From: Streptomyces sp. AP-93
GTDB lineage: Bacteria; Actinomycetota; Actinomycetes; Streptomycetales; Streptomycetaceae
Length of the DNA: 64,000 nucleotides
Assembly: GCF_022808175.1 (NCBI RefSeq)
Contig: NZ_JALGBX010000030.1
Span: 57,274-121,273 of the forward strand
Reading direction: 5' to 3'
Shown here: positions 9,081 to 16,978 of the stretch, in pieces
Position numbering within the stretch: position 1 is the stretch's first letter
How the letters are laid out: each line of letters starts with the position of its first letter
Notes under the pieces: generated by a model
Told to the model about the DNA's origin: nothing
The model's database searches: none
Seen by the model: only the letters and a program-made list of their open reading frames with translations
Translations under genes and position numbers: made by a program

Positions 9081-9352
9081 AAGCGGTGGAGTAGCGTCAA
9101 TTCCGGTTGTCTGAACGTGAGTTCGGCAACATGGTTTTTATCTCGATAGCGCCTGCGCGTCATGTTCGGTGCCTAGTCTCGTGACTTCGGAGTCACCGAT
9201 CGGTCACTGACAGCGCCCTCGGGCGCGGGGGAGCGCGCACCGGGGGGGTTGCGCACGCGGGAAAGTCGGGGACGGGCGAGGGCGGCGGGCTGGGGAGCCT
9301 GCCGCGCGTCCGTCGCCCGGGGGGTCGAAGGATCGCCGCCTGGGGTTGCGGC
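9081..9352. promoter_or_regulatory. Upstream region and structured leader of the glycan operon
   Basis: 272 bp without a gene. A perfect hairpin lies at 9181-9196 (arms GTGACT and AGTCAC, loop TCGG), followed by another GTCAC. A TAGTCT box just before it (near 9175) could be a -10, which would put the hairpin at the 5' end of a leader of about 160 nt. I could not match it to a known riboswitch. The ribosome site before 9353 is weak. Confidence 0.35.
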
Positions 9353-10675
9353 ATGTCTGTGGGGGACGCTTTGTTCATATCCGTGTTCATTTGTGTCGTA
9401 TCGCTCGCGCTCTTCTGGATGGCGGCGTTCACGCTCTGGTGGCAGATGCACGCCTGGCGGACGCCCGAGACGCTCGCCTCGACCCGCTTCGACCGCCCTG
9501 ACGGCGGCGGCCGGCTGGCCTTCTCCCTGCTCCTGCCCGCCCGGCACGAGCAGGCGGTCCTGGAGCACACCATCGAGCGGCTCCTGGAATCGAGCCACCA
9601 CGACTACGAGATCATCGTGATCGTCGGCCACGACGACCCCGGGACCGCGGAGGTGGCCGAACGTGCGGCCGCCCGCGCACCCGGTCTCGTACGCGTCATC
9701 ACCGACCACCACGAGGTCAAGAACAAGCCGAAGGCCCTCAACACCGCCCTCCCGCACTGCCGGGGCGACATCGTCGGGGTCTTCGACGCCGAGGACCAGG
9801 TCCATCCCGAGCTGCTGTCCCACGTGGACCACGCCTTCCGCGCCACCGGCGCCGACGTGGTCCAGGGCGGGGTCCAGCTCATCAACTTCCACTCCAGCTG
9901 GTACAGCCTGCGCAACTGCCTGGAGTACTTCTTCTGGTTCCGCTCCCGGCTGCACCTGCACGCGGAGAAGGGCTTCATCCCGCTCGGCGGCAACACCGTC
10001 TTCGTGCGCACCGAGGTGCTGCGCGAGGCCGGCGGCTGGGACCCGAACTGCCTCGCCGAGGACTGTGACCTGGGCGTACGGCTGTCCTCCGTCGGCAAGA
10101 AGGTGGTCGTCGCCTACGACTCCGACATGGTGACCCGCGAGGAGACCCCCGGGTCGCTGGTCAGCCTGCTCAAGCAGCGCACCCGCTGGAACCAGGGATT
10201 CCTCCAGGTCTACCGCAAGAAGGACTGGCAGCAGCTGCCCGGCCGCGGCCAGCGCTGGCTGGCCCGCTACACGCTGATGACCCCGTTCATGCAGGCCACG
10301 TCCGGGGTCGTCATCCCGGTGAACTTCGCCGTCGCCGTCTTCCTCGACGTGCCCGTCGGCGTCGCGATCGTCACCTTCCTGCCGATGATCACCGCGATGG
10401 TGACCTTCGTCTTCGAAGTGGTCGGACTGCACGACTTCGGCCGTCAGTACGGGCTGCGGGTGCGCTTCACGCACTACGTCAAGCTCGTGGTCGGCGGCCC
10501 GTTCTACCAGGTGATGCTGGCCGGCGCCGCGATCCGCGCGGTCTGGCGCGAGCAGCGCGGACGCAACGAGTGGGAGCTCACCAGCCACACCGGAGCCCAC
10601 CTCGCGCCCGTGTCCGATCCCTCGTCGGCGTCCGGCGCCCCGAGCACCCTGAACCGAGAGGACAGCCCCCAGTGA
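9353..10675 (+). CDS. Membrane processive glycosyltransferase, GT2 family
   Basis: A 440-residue membrane GT2 enzyme of the cellulose/chitin/hyaluronan synthase type. It has an N-terminal membrane segment (about 5-30), a cytosolic catalytic domain with the nucleotide-sugar DAED motif (145-148), EDCD (236-239, catalytic acid region) and QRTRW (275-279), then C-terminal membrane segments near 310-365. It would polymerise a sugar from a nucleotide donor and extrude the chain. It overlaps the next gene by 4 bp (GTGA) and begins a four-gene operon ending in a radical copper oxidase. That recalls the CslA-GlxA pair of Streptomyces, but this GT is much shorter and gene order differs. The sugar is not predictable. 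Confidence 0.85.
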   Translation: MSVGDALFISVFICVVSLALFWMAAFTLWWQMHAWRTPETLASTRFDRPDGGGRLAFSLLLPARHEQAVLEHTIERLLESSHHDYEIIVIVGHDDPGTAEVAERAAARAPGLVRVITDHHEVKNKPKALNTALPHCRGDIVGVFDAEDQVHPELLSHVDHAFRATGADVVQGGVQLINFHSSWYSLRNCLEYFFWFRSRLHLHAEKGFIPLGGNTVFVRTEVLREAGGWDPNCLAEDCDLGVRLSSVGKKVVVAYDSDMVTREETPGSLVSLLKQRTRWNQGFLQVYRKKDWQQLPGRGQRWLARYTLMTPFMQATSGVVIPVNFAVAVFLDVPVGVAIVTFLPMITAMVTFVFEVVGLHDFGRQYGLRVRFTHYVKLVVGGPFYQVMLAGAAIRAVWREQRGRNEWELTSHTGAHLAPVSDPSSASGAPSTLNREDSPQ

Positions 10676-12372
10676 CCACCACTCTGCCCGCGGCCACTGA
10701 TCCCCAGCCCGGTGCTGCCACCACCGCCACCACCACCGCCGACGCCACCCTCATCCCCCGCCAGCGGACCGGCGGACTCGGGGTCCGCCCGCCCGCGCCG
10801 GCCCGGCCGCTCGTCCGGTTCCGCTCCTCCCGCCCCGACCTGCTGCTGTGCGGGGCGCTGCTGCTCGCGATCCTGCTCGTGCAGGGCTGGAACATCACGA
10901 ACTTCCCGACGCTCAGCGACGACGAGGGCACCTACCTCGCCCAGGCCTGGGCCGTCCAGCAGGGCAAGGGGCTGGCCCACTACACCTACTGGTACGACCA
11001 TCCCCCGCTCGGCTGGATCCAGATAGCGGGCCTGACCTACCTGCCGTCCCTGTTCGTACCCGACTCGATGACCGTCGCGCCGATGCGGTTCTCGATGCTC
11101 GCGGTCTCCGCCGCCAGCTCGGTCCTGCTGTACGTGCTCGCGCGCCGGCTCTGGCTGCCGCGCTGGGCGGCCGGCCTCGCCATGGGCCTGTTCGGGCTCT
11201 CCCCGCTCTCCGTCGTGCTGCAGCGGGAGATCTTCCTCGACAACATCGCCGTGATGTGGATGCTGCTGGCCTTCTGCCTGGCCGCGTCCCCCAGCCGCCA
11301 CCTGTGGCACCACTTCGCCTCCGGACTGGCGGCCGCCACCGCCGTGCTGACCAAGGAGACGATGCTGGTGGTGCTCCCGGCGCTGCTGGTGACGATGTGG
11401 CGCCACAGTCACCGGGACACCCGCAAGTTCGCCGTCACCGGAGCCGTCACCGCCTGCGTGCTCATCGGGGTGACGTACCCCCTGTACGCGCTGCTCAACG
11501 CCGAGCTGCTGCCCGGCTCCGGCCACGTCTCCCTCATCGGCGGGATCGTCTACCAGATGGGCCGGGCCGGTTCGGGCTTCATCCTCGACCCGGGCTCCGG
11601 CTCGCACGGGGTCTTCGAGTCCTGGCTGTACTACGACACCGTGCTGCCGCTCGGCGGCCTGGCCGGCGCGGTCCTGCTCCTGGTCACCATCCGCTGGTCG
11701 GTCACGGCCCGGGCGCTCGCCGGCCCGGCGCTGGCCGTGGTCATCCTCGCCCTCGTCGCCATGCGGCCCTCCGGCTACCTCCCGGCGATGTACGTGATCC
11801 AGGCGCTGCCGTTCCTGGCGCTGGTCCTCGCCGGGGGCGCGGCCAGCGTCACCCACGCCGTGCTGCGCCGCCGCCGTGCGCCGGGGGAGCGGCGCGCCCT
11901 GGTCTACGGGCGGTGGGCGCTGATCGGCGTCCTGGCCGCCTCGGCCCTCGTGTACCTCGTCCCGCGCTGGTACGACGGCAACCGGACGGCGCTCACGGCC
12001 GACGCGAACGCCCCGTACCGGCAGGCCGCGGCCTGGCTCGGGCGCGAGGTGAGCGAGCCCGCGACGACCCGGGTGCTGGTCGACGACGCGCTGTGGCTGG
12101 ACGCCGTCCACCACGGGTTCGACCCGGGGCTCGGGGCCATCTGGTTCTACAAGGCGGACCTGGACCCGGCGGTCACCAAGACCCTGCCGGGCGGCTGGCG
12201 GGACATCGACTACGTGGTCTCCTCGCCCACCGTCCGGCGCGATGCTGCGCAACTGCCCAACGTGAAGGCGGCTTTGGAGAACTCGACCGCGGTCGCCGTC
12301 TTCGGTACGGGCGAGGACCGCATCGAGATCCGGCGCACTGACCCCACGGCCCGCACCGTCAACGGGAGTTGA
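10672..12372 (+). CDS. GT39-like polytopic glycosyltransferase (lipid-carrier dependent)
   Basis: A 566-residue integral membrane protein. The GTG start at 10672 overlaps the preceding stop and has GAGAGGA upstream; longer in-frame starts have no such site. After a Pro/Thr-rich cytosolic tail, the first extracytoplasmic loop carries the acidic motif SDDEGTYLAQAW and then YWYDHPPLGW, typical of ArnT/PMT-like transferases that use polyprenyl-phosphate sugars. About 10-12 membrane helices follow, then a soluble C-terminal domain. The following DPM1-like gene would supply the polyprenyl-phosphate donor, so the pair probably decorates an exported glycan or protein. Confidence 0.8.
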   Translation: MTTTLPAATDPQPGAATTATTTADATLIPRQRTGGLGVRPPAPARPLVRFRSSRPDLLLCGALLLAILLVQGWNITNFPTLSDDEGTYLAQAWAVQQGKGLAHYTYWYDHPPLGWIQIAGLTYLPSLFVPDSMTVAPMRFSMLAVSAASSVLLYVLARRLWLPRWAAGLAMGLFGLSPLSVVLQREIFLDNIAVMWMLLAFCLAASPSRHLWHHFASGLAAATAVLTKETMLVVLPALLVTMWRHSHRDTRKFAVTGAVTACVLIGVTYPLYALLNAELLPGSGHVSLIGGIVYQMGRAGSGFILDPGSGSHGVFESWLYYDTVLPLGGLAGAVLLLVTIRWSVTARALAGPALAVVILALVAMRPSGYLPAMYVIQALPFLALVLAGGAASVTHAVLRRRRAPGERRALVYGRWALIGVLAASALVYLVPRWYDGNRTALTADANAPYRQAAAWLGREVSEPATTRVLVDDALWLDAVHHGFDPGLGAIWFYKADLDPAVTKTLPGGWRDIDYVVSSPTVRRDAAQLPNVKAALENSTAVAVFGTGEDRIEIRRTDPTARTVNGS

Positions 12373-12378
12373 TCCGGC

Positions 12379-13554
12379 ATGAGCGAAGACCTGTGGGCCC
12401 CGCATGCACCGCACCTGCCGGAGGCCGCCGCCGAGGCGCCCGCCCCGGGTAGCGTCACCCTCATCATCCCGACCTTCAACGAGTCCGGAAACATCGTCGA
12501 GTTGCTGAGCAGGCTGGCCGCCGCACTGCCCGCACACCTGCCCTGCTCGGTCCTCTTCGTCGACGACTCCACGGACGACACCCCGGCCGTCATCGAGAAG
12601 GCCGCGCTGGAGTGCGCCTTCCCGGTGGAGGTCCTGCACCGCGAGAGCCCCGAGGGAGGGCTCGGCGGGGCCGTCGTGGAGGGGATCCGGCGCGCGGACA
12701 CCGACTGGATCGTCGTCATGGACGCCGACCTCCAGCATCCGCCCCACCTGGTCCCCGAGATCGTCGGGGAGGGTGAGCGCACCGGCGCCGACCTCGTCGT
12801 CGCTTCCCGGTACATCGCCGGGGGCAGCCGGGCCGGGCTCGCCGGGAGCTACCGGATCGCGGTCTCGCGCGGGGCGACCTGGCTGACCAAGGGGCTCTTC
12901 CCGCGGGCCCTGCACGGGATCAGTGATCCGATGAGCGGGTTCTTCGCGATGCGCCGCTCGGCCGTCACCCAGGAGGCGCTGAAGCCGCTGGGCTACAAGA
13001 TCCTGCTGGAGCTGGCGGTGCGCTGCCGTCCGGCGCGGGTGGCCGAGGTGCCCTTCGTCTTCCAGGACCGCTTCTCGGGGGAGTCCAAGTCCACGGCCCG
13101 CGAGGGCCTGCGCTTCCTGACCCACCTCGCCTCGCTGCGGTCCGCGACCCCGCTGGCCCGCATGATCGGCTTCGGGCTCGTCGGGCTCTCCGGCTTCGTC
13201 CCGAACCTGGCCGCGCTGTGGATGCTCACGCACACCGGTATGAACTACTTGCTCGCCGAGGTGGTGGCGAACCAGGCCGGGGTGCTGTGGAACTTCCTCC
13301 TCATCGAAACCCTGCTGTTCCGCGACCGGCGCCGCCACCGCCACTGGGCCGACCGGTTCGGGCGCTTCACGCTGCTGGCCAACGCCGATCTGCTGCTGCG
13401 GATCCCGCTGATCGCGGTGTTCGTCGGCACCTGGGGCTTCGGCGTCCTGTCCGCGACCGCGCTCGCGCTGGTCGTCACCTTCGTCCTGCGCTTCGCGGCG
13501 ACGGAGGCACTCGTCTACCTCCCGCGCAAGGCGGGCTCCACCCGCACGAGTTGA
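12379..13554 (+). CDS. Polyprenyl-phosphate glycosyltransferase (DPM1-like) fused to GtrA domain
   Basis: A 391-residue fusion. Residues 25-240 form a GT2 domain of the dolichol-phosphate mannose synthase type with IIPTFNE (29-35), VDDSTDDT (61-68) and DADLQHPP (115-122). From about 255 to 385 it has four membrane helices of the GtrA/flippase type, followed by a basic tail. It should make polyprenyl-phosphate-sugar on the inner face and help flip it, feeding the GT39-like enzyme just upstream (6-bp gap). GGGAG precedes the ATG. The enzyme type is firm; the sugar is not. Confidence 0.85.
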   Translation: MSEDLWAPHAPHLPEAAAEAPAPGSVTLIIPTFNESGNIVELLSRLAAALPAHLPCSVLFVDDSTDDTPAVIEKAALECAFPVEVLHRESPEGGLGGAVVEGIRRADTDWIVVMDADLQHPPHLVPEIVGEGERTGADLVVASRYIAGGSRAGLAGSYRIAVSRGATWLTKGLFPRALHGISDPMSGFFAMRRSAVTQEALKPLGYKILLELAVRCRPARVAEVPFVFQDRFSGESKSTAREGLRFLTHLASLRSATPLARMIGFGLVGLSGFVPNLAALWMLTHTGMNYLLAEVVANQAGVLWNFLLIETLLFRDRRRHRHWADRFGRFTLLANADLLLRIPLIAVFVGTWGFGVLSATALALVVTFVLRFAATEALVYLPRKAGSTRTS

Positions 13555-13576
13555 GCCGCACGAAGGGATGCTCCGC

Positions 13577-15997
13577 ATGCGAAGGACAATCCGGCGCAGG
13601 GCAGGGTGGCGGGCCGCTCTGCTGGCCGTCGGGGCGATGACCGCGGGCCTGCTGCTGACCGCACCGCAGCAGGCCACGGCCGGACCGCCCAACCTGCTCA
13701 CCAACCCCGGTTTCGAGACCGCCGGCCCGGCCGGCTCCGACATGCCCTCCTGCTGGTCCAAGTCCGGCTGGGGCGACAACGACTTCACCTTCACGACCGT
13801 CGCCGACGCGCACTCCGGAACCAAGGCGATGAAGGTCTCGCTCACCCGCCGGGTGGACGGCGACCGCAAGGCCCTGGTCACCGAGAACGGCACCTGCGCC
13901 CCGACGGTCGTGCCGGGCCGGCAGTACGACCTGTCCGCCTGGTACAAGTCGAACACCCCGGACGTGTCGGTGACCGTGTTCCGCCACGACACGACGGCCG
14001 GCTGGCAGTACTGGACCGACCTGCAGAATCCCCCCGTCAGTGCCGCGTGGGCGCGCACGGAGGTCCGTACGCCCGCGGTCCCGCCGGGCACCGACAAGAT
14101 CGTGTGGGGCCTGTCCGTCTACGGGGTGGGCACGCTCACCACCGACGACTACGCGCTGGAGGAGGTGGGCGTGCCCCCGCCGCCGGCCACCTGCACGGGT
14201 ACGGCCACGGAGTGCGCGAAGGGCAAGTGGCAGGTGATCGCCGCCAAGAACCCGGTGCGGTCGATGCACGCCGTCGTGCTGAAGAACGGCAAGGTGCTGC
14301 TGATCGCGGGCTCGGGCAACGACATCGCCCAGTTCGACGCGGGCACCTTCACCTCCGCCGTCTACGACCCGGCGAACGGCTCGTTCAAGACGATCCCGAC
14401 GCCCGTGGACATGTTCTGCTCCGGCCACGTCCAGCTGTCCGACGGCCGGGTGCTGGTGATGAGCGGCAACAAGGGGTATCCGTCGGCCGACGGCACGATC
14501 GGCTACCAGGGGCTGAAGGACTCGTACACCTTCGACCCGACGACCGAGAAGTACACGAAGACCAACGACATGAACGGCGGGCACTGGTACCCGTCCGCGA
14601 CGATCCTCGGCAACGGCGACGTGATCTCCTTCGGCGGGCTGAAGGAGGACTCCACGGGCAACGTGACCGCGGAGAAGTTCTCGGCGGCGCAGAACAAGTG
14701 GCTGCCGATGAACGAGGTCAACCAGACCTGGTCGTACTGGGGCCTGTACCCGTCGATGATCCTCATGCAGGACGGGCGGCTCTTCTACTCGGGCAGCCAC
14801 ACCTTCGGCAACGGCACCCCGGGCACCGGCGCCTCCGTCTACGACTACGACGCCAACACCATCACCGACGTGCCCGGCCTGCGCAACAAGGACGAGCGCG
14901 ACGAGTCGGCGAGCGTGCTGCTGCCCCCGGCGCAGGACCAGCGGGTCCTGACCATCGGCGGTGGCAACAACGAGCGCAACCCGGCGGCGAACCGGCTCAC
15001 CGACATCATCGACCTGAAGCAGCCGAGCCCCGCCTACACGGCCGGCCCGGACATCCCCCAGGGCCTGGTCGACCAGGGCCAGGGCAAGCGGCCGCAGACC
15101 GGCGCCGAGGGCAAGATGTTCGTGTCCGCGGTGCTGCTGCCGGACGGCAAGGTGCTGGAGACCGGCGGCGGGCTGCACGACCGGGCCGACCCGGTGTACG
15201 AGGCCTCGTTCTTCGACCCGACCACCAACACCTACCAGGCGGGCCTGGCCACCGACCCGATCCCGCGGACGTACCACTCGGCGTCGTTCCTGATGCCGGA
15301 CGGCCGCGTCATGTCGGTCGGGGACAACCCGGGCAACGGCACGTACAACCACAACGTGTCGATCTACACCCCGCCATATCTCTTCAAGGGGGCGCGCCCG
15401 CAGATCACCTCGGTGATCGACAACCAGTGGGTGTACGGGGACACACAGCGGATCACCGTCAACCGGGCGGTCGTCAAGGCGGAGCTGATCCGTCCGGCGG
15501 CGGTCACGCACTCCTCGGACCCGAACCAGCGGTTCGTGGACCTGCCGCTGACGGTGGTCAACGGCACCACCATCGACCTGAACGTCACCAGCAACCCGAA
15601 CCTGGCGCCGCCCGGCTGGTACATGCTCTTCGCGGTCGACGCGAACGGCATCCCGTCGATCGCGCAGTGGGTGCACCTGGGCGGCCCGTCCGCCCTGGCG
15701 GCCACCGCCGAGCCCCCGTCCGCACACGAGCACACCTTCGCGAACGAGCTGGCCGCCCCGAAGAAGAACCCCGCGAAGCGGGACTCGGCCCCGGTGGCCC
15801 CGAGCGTGGCCGGCTGCGACCGGCACTACGGCACGGCCAACGTGTGCGTGCCCACGCGGTTCCCGGCGGAGGTGAAGGCGACGACCAAGGCCCGCTGCGA
15901 CTGGCTGGCCGCCCACAAGTACCCCACCCGCCTGAAGGTCAACGGCAGCGACCCGCTGCGCCTGGACCCGGACGGTGACGGCTACGCCTGCACGTAG
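13577..15997 (+). CDS. Secreted radical copper oxidase (galactose/glyoxal oxidase type)
   Basis: About 806 residues. GAAGGG abuts an ATG at 13568 and lies nine bases before the in-frame ATG at 13577, so I prefer 13577. Numbering from 13568: Sec signal to ~39; carbohydrate-binding jelly-roll domain ~40-200; kelch propeller with Cys284 (DMFC) and Tyr341 (HWYPSA), the expected Cys-Tyr cross-link pair; copper ligands Tyr569-His570 (RTYHSASF) and His648 (VTHSSDPNQRF); then an early-set domain. All five cofactor residues are present. The last ~60 residues hold paired cysteines and an excalibur-like DPDGDGYAC end. It would oxidise alcohol or aldehyde groups of a glycan to make H2O2, plausibly on the polymer made by the upstream GT genes. 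Confidence 0.85.
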   Translation: MRRTIRRRAGWRAALLAVGAMTAGLLLTAPQQATAGPPNLLTNPGFETAGPAGSDMPSCWSKSGWGDNDFTFTTVADAHSGTKAMKVSLTRRVDGDRKALVTENGTCAPTVVPGRQYDLSAWYKSNTPDVSVTVFRHDTTAGWQYWTDLQNPPVSAAWARTEVRTPAVPPGTDKIVWGLSVYGVGTLTTDDYALEEVGVPPPPATCTGTATECAKGKWQVIAAKNPVRSMHAVVLKNGKVLLIAGSGNDIAQFDAGTFTSAVYDPANGSFKTIPTPVDMFCSGHVQLSDGRVLVMSGNKGYPSADGTIGYQGLKDSYTFDPTTEKYTKTNDMNGGHWYPSATILGNGDVISFGGLKEDSTGNVTAEKFSAAQNKWLPMNEVNQTWSYWGLYPSMILMQDGRLFYSGSHTFGNGTPGTGASVYDYDANTITDVPGLRNKDERDESASVLLPPAQDQRVLTIGGGNNERNPAANRLTDIIDLKQPSPAYTAGPDIPQGLVDQGQGKRPQTGAEGKMFVSAVLLPDGKVLETGGGLHDRADPVYEASFFDPTTNTYQAGLATDPIPRTYHSASFLMPDGRVMSVGDNPGNGTYNHNVSIYTPPYLFKGARPQITSVIDNQWVYGDTQRITVNRAVVKAELIRPAAVTHSSDPNQRFVDLPLTVVNGTTIDLNVTSNPNLAPPGWYMLFAVDANGIPSIAQWVHLGGPSALAATAEPPSAHEHTFANELAAPKKNPAKRDSAPVAPSVAGCDRHYGTANVCVPTRFPAEVKATTKARCDWLAAHKYPTRLKVNGSDPLRLDPDGDGYACT

Positions 15998-16031
15998 GCG
16001 CCCGGTAGAGGCCGGTAGGAGCCGGTAGGAG

Positions 16032-16066
16032 GCGGGGCCCTGTCCGCTCGCGCGGCAGGGCCCCGC
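16032..16066. terminator. Bidirectional hairpin terminator
   Basis: Perfect 11-bp stem GCGGGGCCCTG / CAGGGCCCCGC with a 13-nt loop, between the convergent oxidase and hemolysin III genes. Short GGTAGGAG-like repeats precede it. Confidence 0.8.
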
Positions 16067-16071
16067 TCCGG

Positions 16072-16767
16072 TCAGTGGGTGTACGCGGCGATCGAGATGC
16101 CCACGTAGTGGGCGACGAAGGCGGCCAGGGTCAGGGAGTGGAAGACCTCGTGGAAGCCGAAGAAGCGGGGTGAGGGGTCCGGGCGCTTCATGCCGTAGAT
16201 GACGCCGCCGACGCTGTAGAGCAGGCCGCCGACGATGATCAGGACCAGGACGGCGATGCCGCCGGAGCGCATGAAGTCGGGGAGGAAGAAGACCGCCGCC
16301 CAGCCCATGGCGATGTAGCAGGGGGTGTAGAGCCAGCGCGGGGCGCCGACCCAGAAGACGCGGAAGGCGATGCCGGCCGCGGCCGCGATCCAGACCGCCC
16401 AGAGCAGGGTCCGCCCGCTGGAGTCGGGCAGCAGCAGCACGGTCAGCGGTGTGTACGTGCCCGCGATGATCAGGAAGATGTTGGCGTGGTCGAGCCGCCG
16501 CAGGATGGCCTCGCCGCGCGGGCCCCACGTACCGCGGTGGTAGACGGCGCTGACTCCGAAGAGCAGGCACGCGGTGAGGATGTACACCCCGCACGCGACC
16601 CGCGCCCGGGTCGAGTCGGTGAAGGCCATCAGGACGAGACCGGCGATCACCACGGCGGGGAACATGCCGGTGTGGAGCCAGCCGCGCATGAGCGGCTTGG
16701 TCTCCTGATCGGCGGTTTCGACCATCGGAGCGGCCACGGCAGCGGCGTCGGAAGTCATGCCGGCCAT
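16072..16767 (-). CDS. Hemolysin III family membrane protein (TrhA/YqfA, PAQR-like)
   Basis: A 231-residue seven-helix membrane protein. Family signals are SAVYHRG in the second to third helix, RLDHANIFLIIAGTYTP in the middle, and HEVFH near the C-terminus, whose histidines match the metal-binding set of PAQR proteins. These proteins affect membrane-lipid homeostasis; the hemolysin name is historical. Starts at 16767 or 16758 are possible. A perfect palindrome sits four bases upstream (see separate entry), suggesting direct repression. Confidence 0.88.
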   Translation of the reverse strand: MAGMTSDAAAVAAPMVETADQETKPLMRGWLHTGMFPAVVIAGLVLMAFTDSTRARVACGVYILTACLLFGVSAVYHRGTWGPRGEAILRRLDHANIFLIIAGTYTPLTVLLLPDSSGRTLLWAVWIAAAAGIAFRVFWVGAPRWLYTPCYIAMGWAAVFFLPDFMRSGGIAVLVLIIVGGLLYSVGGVIYGMKRPDPSPRFFGFHEVFHSLTLAAFVAHYVGISIAAYTH

Positions 16768-16770
16768 GCT

Positions 16771-16788
16771 ACCTACGGTTGCGTAGGT
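16771..16788. promoter_or_regulatory. Operator-like palindrome upstream of hemolysin III gene
   Basis: A perfect inverted repeat ACCTACG-GTTG-CGTAGGT (7-bp arms, 4-nt spacer) ends four bases before the hemolysin III start and faces pckG on the other side. Size and form fit a TetR-family operator. No candidate regulator gene lies adjacent, so the factor is unknown. Confidence 0.55.
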
Positions 16789-16978
16789 TTCCGTTAGTGC
16801 GCTTTACGGAAGATTGACCGGAGTGGCGATGCTCACGTGAGAGGCCCCCTGGACATATGCGCACACGCACCGGATGATCAGATGAGTGCGGTCGACACCG
16901 GATGAGCGGAGCGCGAAGCGTCCGGGTCGCGGCCCCCACGGGGCAATCACAAATCAAACCCCTCAACAAGGAGCGATC

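Noticed and set aside
9200..9352. Possible c-di-AMP (ydaO-type) or other riboswitch before the GT2 gene
   Set aside because: I could not find the conserved core segments of any riboswitch class; only a single simple hairpin is clear.
9353..15997. Assignment of the operon as cslA-glxA
   Set aside because: The GT2 is far shorter than CslA, two extra lipid-linked transferase genes intervene, and the oxidase has additional N- and C-terminal domains.
10504..16594. Very long open frames on the minus strand opposite the glycan operon (over 1000 codons each)
   Set aside because: Codon-position shadows of GC-rich genes: their products are low-complexity Arg/Gly/Val/Asp strings with no domains, while the plus-strand frames have complete enzyme motifs and ribosome sites.
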